The position numbers were made by a program, and so were the translations under genes. Below the pieces are notes generated by a model that was given only the letters and a program-made list of their open reading frames with translations, did not search any database and was not told where the DNA came from. From the NCBI RefSeq assembly GCF_009917385.1, contig NZ_QWLJ01000001.1:62001-126000 (forward strand): a stretch of 64,000 nucleotides of DNA, given 5' to 3'. Positions 36,704-45,298 of this stretch are shown in pieces. This stretch comes from Roseburia sp. 1XD42-34. GTDB lineage: Bacteria > Bacillota > Bacilli > Bacillales > Amphibacillaceae. The stretch's first letter is position 1, and every line of letters starts with the position of its first letter.

Positions 36704-37705
36704 TTAAAATTTTTTAATGTTAGTGATATCTTGGTACCAATCGGATTGTGTGATATTGAATTTCACTTTATTTGGAGCGTTTAGATCCAATTTGTGAAAG
36801 TGTGTTCCGTATAAATTACTATTAAAGTCTGTATAAAAATAATAGCTGAGGTTGGTGTGGTCTCTAAGCACGCTCCACTGTGTCCAATTGTAAAAACCCT
36901 CGTATTTTCTTAAATATACTGTCCCAACCGGAACGGAAAGTGTTTGTAATATTTGTCGTGCTACTCCAATGCTTTGTTGCAAGTTTTTCGGTAAAAAAGC
37001 GGTTTGCTGGAGAAATGCAGCACGAACAAAACGCGATTGCGGTGTAGGGTCACCAGGTATACCAAGTTGTCCACTTCCGGCAATTTCAAATCCACAAATT
37101 GCGTTACATTTATCTTCTAGAGTTAAATGCTCATATAAACTAAGGTTTTCTAAATGCCACTTATAAGGTGGATCATTCGTTAGCACTCCTAAAGGTGTTT
37201 TATATGTCCGCATTTTTCCATTTATAAATTCTACAATTAAATGATTGCCGGAAAGATCACGAATTATATAATGGTATGAATCTTCAAATGAAGTATTTTT
37301 AATGATAGTAAGCTTGGTAAGTCCTGTTTCTACTTCTTTAAGGTTCTTAAAATTACCTAACACATATGCCACTACATTTATGTTACTTAGTAGTGTCGTA
37401 CTTGATGGTGGTTCCGGGTATTCGCTACAACCTAAAAACAAACTGGCAATGGAAAGACCAGCTTCGTTTAATCCATCCCAATAATAGAGAGTATCCCACC
37501 CCGGCTTAAGCGATTTAAGACCAGCCCCGATAAATGCTAATTTATTCTCCCATTCCATTTCTCCAGACTCCCTTATCTCAGGGAAAGCTTGCCCTCGTGG
37601 CACAAAATCAATGGATGTAGGGAGTTTTACACTCCAATCCATTGTCCGAGCTGAAATAAGTGGGTGTTGGTAAGATTTACGTGGGATTGATATGTCTGTA
37701 CACGT
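36704..37705 (-). CDS. Choloylglycine hydrolase/penicillin V acylase family, start codon ACG
   Basis: An Ntn-hydrolase of the bile salt hydrolase/penicillin V acylase family (B. subtilis YxeI-like). The enzyme's nucleophile must be the Cys right after the initiator Met. The matching frame reads T-C-T-D-I-S-I-P-R, where the codon before Cys is ACG at 37703-37705, exactly eight bases after an AAAGGAG ribosome binding site. The next ATG in frame is at 37642 and would delete Cys and 21 residues. Other family landmarks are present (ARTMDWSV, NEAGLS, TNDPPYKWHL, GIPGDPTPQSRFVRA). Either ACG is used, or an ATG mutated and the gene is inactive. Confidence 0.72.
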   Translation of the reverse strand, partial: TCTDISIPRKSYQHPLISARTMDWSVKLPTSIDFVPRGQAFPEIRESGEMEWENKLAFIGAGLKSLKPGWDTLYYWDGLNEAGLSIASLFLGCSEYPEPPSSTTLLSNINVVAYVLGNFKNLKEVETGLTKLTIIKNTSFEDSYHYIIRDLSGNHLIVEFINGKMRTYKTPLGVLTNDPPYKWHLENLSLYEHLTLEDKCNAICGFEIAGSGQLGIPGDPTPQSRFVRAAFLQQTAFLPKNLQQSIGVARQILQTLSVPVGTVYLRKYEGFYNWTQWSVLRDHTNLSYYFYTDFNSNLYGTHFHKLDLNAPNKVKFNITQSDWYQDITNIKKF

Positions 37706-37773
37706 GTTGACAACTCCTTTCTAGTTAACCATTTCCATGAATATACCAATTACTCACCTGGTCTACAAATTCT

Positions 37774-38303
37774 GCTAACAAATTCGCTATGAAGTCAAAT
37801 TAAACTTCCCCATGGCAGGACCAAAACTAGGGAAGCTAGTAGGAGTAGTACAAAAACAACTGCAACAATTGTCGGAGCAAGCTATTGCTGACATGGCAAA
37901 AGGGGAGCGCAAACTAATTTTACCATCAGGAGAAACGGTGCAACTTAGTGAAGAAGATCTTATAGTAGAACAAGTGGCAAAAGAAGGGGTAGAAATAGCT
38001 GAAAACCAGTCCTATACGGTACTGTTAGATACAGTATTAACAGAAGAACTGAAGCATGAAGGATTAGCTCGGGAGCTCATACGCGCTGTGCAGCTTTATC
38101 GAAAAGAGTTACGTTTATCTGTTGACCAACGTGTGTCTATTACATTTGATGCGAGCGAAAAGATGAAAGCAGTCATTACGTCGTATCAGGAATTGTTGGA
38201 AACCAATTTGTTGCTAAACGACATCACATTTGGGGTAAATCCGGTCATGAAAACGGTACAACTGGATGAAGAGAAAGTACGTATTGGAATCGGAATTGAA
38301 TAA
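37774..38303 (+). pseudogene. ileS: C-terminal fragment of isoleucyl-tRNA synthetase
   Basis: About 176 codons match the C-terminal end of the eukaryote-like (type 2, often mupirocin-resistant) IleRS, beginning YEVKLNFPMAGPKLGKL and including LILPSGETVQLSEEDL and HEGLARELIRAVQLYRKE. An in-frame stop precedes it and the remaining ~850 residues (HIGH and KMSKS motifs) are absent. No ribosome binding site is apparent before the internal ATG at 37812. It is a leftover of a deleted or horizontally acquired second ileS. Confidence 0.85.
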
Positions 38304-38513
38304 ATCTGTTTACTAAAAATTAATTTTGAAATGGCCAAGGGAAAAGGAGCGTCAAAGTAAAGGAAAAAACGGACCTTTCGGGCGCAATACTAATACCTTG
38401 GCTGTTTTGGCAAAGGTTTAGGTTTATTATAAGCTAATCCAAGATGCTATGCACTTATGCAAAACGGACAGTAACGTTATTCGTCTTGCTAATTATGCAA
38501 CACATCTTGGCTC
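38304..38513. other. Intergenic region without recognised features
   Basis: No protein-like frame, terminator or RNA recognised between the ileS fragment and repeat A9. Confidence 0.4.
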
Positions 38514-38691
38514 TTTATCCCATATATAAGGTCTGTAAAACTCCCACTTCAATTGTATAGCAACAGGTCTAAGTGAGAGATAACAGCACCTAAATACCCT
38601 ATTTCGTAAGAGGTCTTTAGGTCACATCATTACGGTCCTAACAAGCCGTGGAGCGTGGAAGAACCCCCCACTAATTAAAGATTCACTTTAT
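38514..38691 (+). repeat. Family A repeat (A9)
   Basis: TTTATCCCATATATAAGG to AGATTCACTTTATA. Central arms CCTAAATACC/GGTCTTTAGG preserve pairing with different bases from A1. It ends one base before the pdxK stop codon. Confidence 0.85.
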
Positions 38692-38692
38692 A

Positions 38693-39499
38693 TTAGTTGG
38701 TATACTTATTATAAGCGCCATGTCTTACAGGACCTACATATTCATTCAATTTCCAACCATGCTTGATTGCCGCTGTTACGAAGTTTTTTGCAGCTGTCAC
38801 GGAATCTTTGACGGAACGCCCCTTTGCTAGATTAGCTGTAATAGCAGCAGCAAAGGTACAGCCGGCACCGTGGTTAAAGCTTGTATTTATTTTATCTTCT
38901 TCTAATACTGTAAATTCTCGACCGTCGTAGAAAAGGTCGATGGCTTTCTCGTGATAAAAGGCTTTTCCCCCTTTAATTACGACTTGTTTAGCACCTAATT
39001 CATGAATTTTTACAGCTGCTTGTTTCATGTCGTCTAACGTTTTAATTGGACTGGTTTTTGCTAGTTGTCCTGCTTCAAACAGGTTTGGGGTGGTAATGGT
39101 AGCATGCGGAAGCAATAATTCGCGCATGGCATCTGTGTTTTCTGGTTGCAGAACTTCGTCGTCGCCTTTACAGACCATGACTGGGTCGAGGACGTAGTTT
39201 GCTAAATCGTATGCTTCGATTTTTTTAGCACCCAATTCTATAATATCAACAGAACCTAGCATTCCGGTTTTCATTGCATCGACACCGACAGATAAAATGG
39301 TATCCAATTGCTTTTCAACGATTGATACATCAATCGGGGAAACATGGTGACTCCATCCATCTGGGTTCATCGTAACAATAGAAGTGAGAGCAGTCATGCC
39401 ATATACATCATGCTCTTGAAATGTTTTTAAATCGGCCTGAATTCCAGCGCCACCGCTAGAATCAGAACCTGCAAGTGTTAATGTTTTTTTCATCGTCAT
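38693..39499 (-). CDS. pdxK: Pyridoxine/hydroxymethylpyrimidine kinase (PdxK/ThiD family)
   Basis: A 268-residue ribokinase-fold kinase. Visible motifs are TLAGSDSSGGAGIQADLK near the N-terminus, DPVMVCKG in the middle, and the anion hole/catalytic NHGAGCTFAAAITA near the C-terminus. Overall likeness is to B. subtilis PdxK, which phosphorylates pyridoxine, pyridoxal and hydroxymethylpyrimidine. Single gene, its 3' end abutting repeat A9. A pure ThiD role is possible but thiamine genes are not nearby. Confidence 0.87.
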   Translation of the reverse strand: MTMKKTLTLAGSDSSGGAGIQADLKTFQEHDVYGMTALTSIVTMNPDGWSHHVSPIDVSIVEKQLDTILSVGVDAMKTGMLGSVDIIELGAKKIEAYDLANYVLDPVMVCKGDDEVLQPENTDAMRELLLPHATITTPNLFEAGQLAKTSPIKTLDDMKQAAVKIHELGAKQVVIKGGKAFYHEKAIDLFYDGREFTVLEEDKINTSFNHGAGCTFAAAITANLAKGRSVKDSVTAAKNFVTAAIKHGWKLNEYVGPVRHGAYNKYTN

Positions 39500-39818
39500 A
39501 GCAATCGCTCCAAACGTATAAATGGTTTGTATTTCTTCTTTATAGGATATAATAGAAACTCTGAGATGAAAAGCGATAGATACTAATGGAACGGTAGTTT
39601 AAATAAATCTCGAAAAGGCTAGTCTAGCATATGTTATTTTCATGTTGGTTATAATGAATAAATGAAGGGACCATGTTTGTAATATTTGTTTAGGGGAAAA
39701 ATAGAATGAACTATATATTGATTATTCAAAGACGTAAAGGACTCTGGAATTACCCACTTTAGAGGAGACGAATCGTATTAGTTAGAGAACTTTAGTCATT
39801 GTGTTATTCATCGTTACT
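39500..39818. other. Upstream region of pdxK
   Basis: AT-rich, with no recognisable gene. Presumably holds the divergent pdxK promoter. Confidence 0.4.
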
Positions 39819-39926
39819 TTTATCCCATATATAGGTCTGTAAGACTCCCACTTCAATTGTATAGCAACAGGTCATAGGTCTAAGTGGGGGATAAAGGACA
39901 CCACGCTGATTAAAGATTCATTTTAT
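39819..39926 (+). repeat. Family A repeat with internal deletion (A10)
   Basis: Left half nearly identical to A9 (TTTATCCCATATATAGGTCT, CTCCCACTTCAATTG) but about 70 bases covering the central arm and last hairpin are missing; ends GATTCATTTTAT. The close match to A9 suggests recent common origin. Confidence 0.8.
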
Positions 39927-39996
39927 TGAATCATGCAAAAACAATAGTGTATGATGGAATTACTCATAAAATATGGGAGAATATGGAGGAGATCAT

Positions 39997-40989
39997 GTGA
40001 ATTCAAAACGCTGGTTTGCCATTATTGTAGCTGTGGTTTTATTAGTTGCTTCGATCGGATTTCGATTTGTTAGTAGTTTAGCAACTACTAATTTTGCAGA
40101 AATGTTTGCTTTTCCAAGTGAGAAATATGAAGAAGAAGTGATCGAAGAGGGAGTAGGGGAAAAGATTGCAGTTTTAGAACTTAACGGGATTATTCAGGAT
40201 ACTGCACCAACTCCGTTAGTGAATACAACTTCGTACAACCATAAACGCTTTTTGGAAATGCTAAATGAAGCAGGAGAAGATACGTCCGTTGATGGTATTA
40301 TTCTTCGTGTAAACACTCCAGGTGGAGGAGTCGTGGAAAGTGCTGAAATCCACGACAAAATTGTAGAAATTCAAGAAGAATATGAAAAGCCAATTTATGT
40401 TTCAATGGGTAATACGGCAGCCTCTGGAGGGTATTACATATCAGCGCCAGCTAATAAAGTAGTCGCTCATCCAGCAACTTTAACCGGTTCCATTGGTGTA
40501 ATTATGGAAGGATATGACCTGTCTGAGCTAGCAGACAAATGGGGAATTGATTTTAATACGATTAAAAGCGGAAAATATAAAGATATTATGTCATTCTCTC
40601 GAGAAATGACAGGAGAAGAGCGAGAAATTCTCCAAACGATGGTCAACGATATGTACGCAGATTTTGTCGATGTTATTGTGGAAGGACGAGAAATGACTGA
40701 ATCCAAAGTAAGAGAATTAGGAGATGGTCGTGTCTATACCGGAAGCCAGGCAAAGGAAAATGGTTTAGTGGATGAGTTAGGTTCATTAGAAGATACGATT
40801 GCTTATATGACAGAGGATTATGATTTTAGCGATGTGGAAGTTGTAAAATACAATTATTCTGCTGGTTTGGATGAATTTTTTGGGATGTCAGTTCAATCTA
40901 TGTTTACAAATGAAGCAGAGTTTCTTGGGGTTATGGACATGATTCGTGAATCGAACGCGCCGCGTGCCATGTATTTATATTCCAATTAA
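39997..40989 (+). CDS. sppA: Signal peptide peptidase SppA
   Basis: About 330 residues: a single N-terminal membrane helix (WFAIIVAVVLLVASIGF), then the S49 serine peptidase domain. The catalytic Ser lies in NTAASGGYYISAPA and the general-base Lys in SGKYKDIMSF, spaced as in Gram-positive SppA. The start is GTG at 39997 with GGAGGAGATCAT directly ahead; an in-frame ATG at 39973 precedes that site and is unlikely. It degrades leftover signal peptides and, in B. subtilis, contributes to lantibiotic resistance. Followed 11 bases later by the RDD gene, as in B. subtilis sppA-yteJ. Confidence 0.92.
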   Translation: MNSKRWFAIIVAVVLLVASIGFRFVSSLATTNFAEMFAFPSEKYEEEVIEEGVGEKIAVLELNGIIQDTAPTPLVNTTSYNHKRFLEMLNEAGEDTSVDGIILRVNTPGGGVVESAEIHDKIVEIQEEYEKPIYVSMGNTAASGGYYISAPANKVVAHPATLTGSIGVIMEGYDLSELADKWGIDFNTIKSGKYKDIMSFSREMTGEEREILQTMVNDMYADFVDVIVEGREMTESKVRELGDGRVYTGSQAKENGLVDELGSLEDTIAYMTEDYDFSDVEVVKYNYSAGLDEFFGMSVQSMFTNEAEFLGVMDMIRESNAPRAMYLYSN

Positions 40990-41000
40990 GGGGGGATAAA

Positions 41001-41468
41001 ATGAGTGAACTCATTGCTACAGGAGCGCCTGAACTGGTGACAGATACGAGAAAATATGCTGGATTCTGGATGCGGTTTTGGGCGTATCTGATTGATTTAA
41101 TTGTTGTATTTAGCATTAACGGCATTCTTTTAACCCCGTTTAAATTTATCAATGATGGAAAAGTAGTGGACATTGGTTATTGGACGGTGACGGGGATTAT
41201 TGCATCAATTGTTTTTTACCTGTACTTCTTGTTGATGACAAAAAAGTTTAGCCAAACTTTAGGGAAAATGATTTTAGGTATTAAAGTTGTGCGAGCGGAT
41301 GGAGAGGACTTGAGGTGGAGTGATTTAATTTTTCGAGAAGTAATTGGACGATTTTTCCACCGTGCGTTTGATTTTTTGGTGCTTTTGTATATCGTTGTTG
41401 CTTTTTCTAATGAAAAACAGGGTATTCATGATATGATTAGTAATACGAGAGTCGTGTTCGTTGAATAA
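41001..41468 (+). CDS. yteJ: RDD-family membrane protein (YteJ-like)
   Basis: A 155-residue protein with the RDD domain: first helix beginning GFWMRFWAYLIDLIVVF with the Arg-Asp pair, a second helix after the loop, and the KFSQTLGKMILGIKVV segment. In B. subtilis YteJ (SppI) inhibits SppA and the gene follows sppA, so this protein probably regulates the peptidase upstream. AAGGGGGGATAAA precedes the ATG. Operon ends in a terminator. Confidence 0.85.
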   Translation: MSELIATGAPELVTDTRKYAGFWMRFWAYLIDLIVVFSINGILLTPFKFINDGKVVDIGYWTVTGIIASIVFYLYFLLMTKKFSQTLGKMILGIKVVRADGEDLRWSDLIFREVIGRFFHRAFDFLVLLYIVVAFSNEKQGIHDMISNTRVVFVE

Positions 41469-41481
41469 TGTATAAGAAAGC

Positions 41482-41528
41482 CACACAGACAGCTGATGTG
41501 TTTAAGTCTGCTGTTTGTGTGTTTTTTT
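41482..41528 (+). terminator. Terminator of sppA-yteJ
   Basis: CACACAGACAGC at 41482-41493 pairs with GCTGTTTGTGTG at 41510-41521 (one G-T), then seven T residues. Confidence 0.88.
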
Positions 41529-41530
41529 AA

Positions 41531-41795
41531 GAGATAAGAAAGTATAAAAATTTTGGCATTGGAATAACGATATAACGGAATAGTCGCGTCCGGCTTAAGC
41601 GCCCAGCAACTAGGCGACTTCACGAATCGCCCTACGATAAGTCATCATTGGTTCGTGGTTAAGAGGAAGGCCGACTAAAAACGGGTTTGCCGCTCAGGCG
41701 CCGGCTTACTCCTGTTGCAGGAGCATGATTCCTAAAACTTTAGTTGATCTGTTCCGTTCGCTTCGTTGCTAAACTGGCGCCCCGCGCTTTTGTTC
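41531..41795 (+). repeat. Family B repeat without terminal module (B4)
   Basis: Runs from GAGATAAGAAAGTATAAAAA through GCGCCCAGCAACTAGGCGAC, the optional GGAAGGCCGACTAAAAACGG block, GATTCCTAAAACTTTAGTTG, and the far arm GTTGCTAAACTGGCGCC. The last module with AGAAAAAC is missing. Confidence 0.82.
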
Positions 41796-42170
41796 AGAAC
41801 GGTTGCGCTTGTAGAAAAGAACTGGTTTGAAGGCGATATAGACACTTGTTTTACATATCTTTTAAGAGTCAGCTGTTAACAAAATGAGGAAACAGCTTCT
41901 TAGGGTGTGTACCATTTCGTGCAAATTATTTTGCTCACAAATGAACATGTGAATAAGGCTTACAATTATTTTTAAACCAAAAGCCAAAGAAATTCTCAAT
42001 TTTATGTGTAAATTATCAATAATAGGGAATGTAATAATGATAGAGCGATACTTTTATTTTGATGATTCGGTTATAAAAAATCAGGCAATTTAATTTTAGG
42101 ATTGCATTCTTAGGATATATCATAAGCGTTAATACTATGGAGATGATTGCAGACAAATATTTGTTTGAAG

Positions 42171-42227
42171 TTTGTCATACTTTTGTCATGGCTTTATTCC
42201 CTTTTTTATAAGAAAATAGTTTATACT
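42171..42227 (+). promoter_or_regulatory. cyd promoter region with direct repeats
   Basis: Two copies of TTTGTCAT at 42171-42178 and 42182-42189 (11-base period) lie upstream of a TATACT -10 at 42222-42227; no good -35 is present, as in activator-dependent promoters. The repeats resemble the TTTGTGAAT-like sites of ResD, an activator of low-oxygen respiration genes, but identity is inferred. The rest of 41796-42354 shows no gene. Confidence 0.4.
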
Positions 42228-42363
42228 AATTATTATGTGAGTAAATCACTAATTATTAACTTATCTTTAGAATAATGTTAAGTTAAAAAACAAATAAGTA
42301 ATTCTATAATTGATCATTACTGAACAATACGGCTAAAGCCGATGATTAGGAGGATTGCCGATT

Positions 42364-43716
42364 ATGATGGATTTGGATCCAGTGTTAATGAGTCGATTGC
42401 TAACAACAATCACTTTAGTCTTTCACATTATTTTTGCAACTTTAGGTGTCGGGGTCCCATTAATGATTTCCATCGCAGAATTTATCGGGATAAAGAAAAA
42501 AGATCCGCATTATATAATGCTTGCAAGAAGATGGGCTCGGGGATTTGTTATTCCGGTAGCAATTGGGGTAGTAACAGGAACTGCGATCGGCTTGCAGCTA
42601 TCTTTGCTATGGCCTGAATTTATGCAAGCTGGAGGGCATGTAATTAGCTTGCCGTTATTTATGGAAGTATTTGCTTTCTTCTTTGAAGCTATTTTCTTAG
42701 GGATATATATGTATACTTGGGATCGATTCAAAAACCAAATGATGCATTGGTGGTTATCATTACCGATTATTATCGGCGGTGCACTTTCTGCCTTCTTTAT
42801 CACAACTGTTAATGCGTTTATGAATACACCAGAAGGCTTCAAAATGGGTAGTAATGGATTTGAGGCAATAAATCCATTGGAAACGATGTTTAATCCAGCG
42901 ACACCGACAAAAGTCTTTCACGTGTTAGCTTCTGCTTATTTAACAGTAGCAGCCATTTTAGCAGCTATTGCCGCGTTTGGATTGTTACGGAAAAAAACGA
43001 AAACATATCATAAGAAGGCATTAAAGCTAACCGTTACGTTAACATTTATTTTTGCGATTTTTACAGCAATAGCTGGTGACTTGTCGGCTAAATTTCTCGC
43101 AGAATATCAACCGGAAAAATTGGCAGCCGCTGAGTGGCATTTTGAGACAGAAAAAAATGCTGATTTAATATTATTTGGCTGGCTAAATGAAGATAATGAG
43201 CCAGAAGGTGTTATCCGTTTCCCAGGCCTGCTTAGCTTTTTAGCTTTTAATGATTTTAATGGAGAGGTTATTGGTTTAGAGGAGTTTCCGGAAGAGGAAC
43301 GTCCGCCACTATGGATTCACTATATGTTTGACTTAATGGTCGTCATTGGCTTTTTCCTGCTAGGTATTTCATTCCTTTATCTTCTGTTATCAAAACTAAA
43401 ACGGTGGAATGAAAATAACAAATGGATGCTATGGATGCTTGTTTTAAGTGGTCCTTTGGCTATGCTGGCGATTGAATTTGGTTGGATTTACGCGGAAGAA
43501 GGAAGACAGCCTTGGATCTTACGTGGATATATGAAAGTGGAAGAAGCAGCAACGACGTCGCCTTATGTAGGTTGGATGTTTGTATTATTTTTACTCCTTT
43601 ATATTGGACTTGGAGTTATAGGAGCTGTGGTGCTTCGCAAAGTGTTTAAAAATAATCCAGTAGAGGAAGAGCTAGAGAAAAAATATCCGACCATCGAAAA
43701 GGGTGATCAATCATGA
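42364..43716 (+). CDS. cydA: Cytochrome bd menaquinol oxidase subunit I
   Basis: A ~450-residue membrane protein with nine helices. Conserved parts include the early RLLTTITLVFHIIFATLGVG with the haem His, the Q-loop region, and the GRQPW signature in EEGRQPWILRG. The short Q-loop is typical of Bacillus-type bd oxidases. ATG 42364 is ten bases after AGGAGG; a TTG at 42355 is too close to that site. It oxidises menaquinol and reduces O2 with high affinity. First gene of cydAB, overlapping cydB by four bases. Confidence 0.93.
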   Translation: MMDLDPVLMSRLLTTITLVFHIIFATLGVGVPLMISIAEFIGIKKKDPHYIMLARRWARGFVIPVAIGVVTGTAIGLQLSLLWPEFMQAGGHVISLPLFMEVFAFFFEAIFLGIYMYTWDRFKNQMMHWWLSLPIIIGGALSAFFITTVNAFMNTPEGFKMGSNGFEAINPLETMFNPATPTKVFHVLASAYLTVAAILAAIAAFGLLRKKTKTYHKKALKLTVTLTFIFAIFTAIAGDLSAKFLAEYQPEKLAAAEWHFETEKNADLILFGWLNEDNEPEGVIRFPGLLSFLAFNDFNGEVIGLEEFPEEERPPLWIHYMFDLMVVIGFFLLGISFLYLLLSKLKRWNENNKWMLWMLVLSGPLAMLAIEFGWIYAEEGRQPWILRGYMKVEEAATTSPYVGWMFVLFLLLYIGLGVIGAVVLRKVFKNNPVEEELEKKYPTIEKGDQS

Positions 43717-44726
43717 GTTATGAAATAATTGGGATTACAGTATTATGGCTCTTTTTATATGGGTATTTAATCGTTGCTTCTGTTGACTTTGGCGCAGGCT
43801 TTTATGCGTATTATGCAAAAGTGACAAAAAAAGGTCATATTATTAATCAACTAATTTCCAGATATTTGTCTCCAGTATGGGAAGTAACCAACGTCTTCTT
43901 CGTTTTCTTTTTCGTTGGCATTGTTGGCTTCTTCCCAGACTCGGCTTATTACTATGGTACTGCACTGCTCGTTCCAGGTAGTATTGCGATCATATTGCTG
44001 GCGATTCGTGGTTCGTTTTATGCGTTTGAAAACTATGGGTCGAAAAAAAGTAATCTGTATATGTTTCTTTACGGGGCAACAGGGTTATTAATTCCAGCAT
44101 CTTTATCGATTGCTTTGACGTTATCAGAAGGAGGATTTATTTTTGAGGAAAATGGGAAGGTCTCCTTAGACTATTTCGCATTGTTTACGAGTCCTTATTC
44201 CTGGAGTGTTGTATTCCTAGCGATCGTATCGGTATTGTTTATTAGCGCATCATTTTTAACATTTTATGCGGCAAGAGCAAATGACTGGGAAGCATTGAAG
44301 CTTGTTCGGAAATATGCGCTATTTTGGGCGACACCGACGATTATTGCTGCATTGACAACGTTTATTGCACTAGGACAGCATAATGAACGTCATTATCAAA
44401 ATATGTTTGACTACTGGTGGATGTTTGGATTATCGGTTGGTTTCTTTATGATTGCAATGTGGTTAATCTATGAAGGAAAACGATATGGATTGGCTTTTAT
44501 TAGTGTTATGTTACAATTTTTCTTCGCTTTTTTTGGATATGGCATAAGCCATTTTCCATATATATTGGATCCGTACATCACCGTTTATGAAAATGCGACA
44601 CATGAATCAACTGGAATTGCGCTAATCATCGTATTTATCGCTGGCTTGTTCCTGCTGGTTCCATCATTAATTTTATTGATGCGTCTGTTCCTGTTTGATG
44701 CAGACTATGTAAAAGGAAAAAAATAA
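43713..44726 (+). CDS. cydB: Cytochrome bd menaquinol oxidase subunit II
   Basis: A 337-residue partner of CydA with about eight or nine helices. It begins YEIIGITVLWLFLYGYLIV and has the SVDFGAGFYAYY segment common to CydB. ATG overlaps the cydA TGA (ATGA). A family B repeat of about 350 bases separates it from the cydDC genes that follow in the same direction. Confidence 0.92.
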   Translation: MSYEIIGITVLWLFLYGYLIVASVDFGAGFYAYYAKVTKKGHIINQLISRYLSPVWEVTNVFFVFFFVGIVGFFPDSAYYYGTALLVPGSIAIILLAIRGSFYAFENYGSKKSNLYMFLYGATGLLIPASLSIALTLSEGGFIFEENGKVSLDYFALFTSPYSWSVVFLAIVSVLFISASFLTFYAARANDWEALKLVRKYALFWATPTIIAALTTFIALGQHNERHYQNMFDYWWMFGLSVGFFMIAMWLIYEGKRYGLAFISVMLQFFFAFFGYGISHFPYILDPYITVYENATHESTGIALIIVFIAGLFLLVPSLILLMRLFLFDADYVKGKK

Positions 44727-44802
44727 GCAAATAGTGCATGGTGCTTCGCAAGCGCTCATGCATTGCCTTCCTTTATTTAAAGTGAGGGATTTCTTGCACT
44801 AT

Positions 44803-45152
44803 AGGAAAGTATAAAATTTCTATGATTTATAGTATAAGAAAAACTACAGCTTCCGCCATAAAGATTTGGCGGTAAGCCAAGTTTTCTAAAAAGATAAGAA
44901 ACGATAAAATGAGGTGCTTGAGGTTATCAAAATAACCGAATAGCCACGTCCGGCGTATGAGCCCAGCAACGATGCGACTTCACCAATCGCCCTACGATAA
45001 GTCATCGTCGGTTGTAGCTAAAAGGAAGGCCGACTAACCACGGGCTTGCCGCTCAAGCGTCGGCATACCCCCTGGTTTTAGTGGCATGATTCCTAAAACT
45101 TTAGTTGCGTCGTTCCAGTCGCTACGTTGCTAAACGGGCGCTCTGCGCTTTT
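44803..45152 (+). repeat. Family B repeat, terminal module first (B5)
   Basis: Here the terminal module (AGTATAAGAAAAACTACAGC to GCCAAGTTTTCT) comes before the main body (AAAAGATAAGAAACGATAAA to GGGCGCTCTGCGC), the reverse of B2 and B3. Two adjacent partial copies or a circularly permuted unit would explain this. It lies inside the cydAB-cydDC gene cluster. Confidence 0.8.
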
Positions 45153-45298
45153 GTTCTTTTTCAGTAAAAACCCAGGTCTTTTTCCTTTTCCTGGAGGAAG
45201 CAGAGCAGTAAGTCTACTTGAAATTTGTAGTACTTCCAAAAAAATTTTTGTGTATATAATTAAATTGTAATCGAGCTCATAGGGTGAGGAGCATCTGC

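Noticed and set aside
36704..37642. Accepting ATG 37642 as the true start of the choloylglycine hydrolase
   Set aside because: It would remove the catalytic Cys and lacks a ribosome binding site; the matching site is before the ACG.
41931..41962. Rex-binding site before cydA (TTCGTGCAAATTATTTTGCTCACAA)
   Set aside because: The two halves match only with an insertion, so the TTGTGAA-N6-TTCACAA symmetry is not met.
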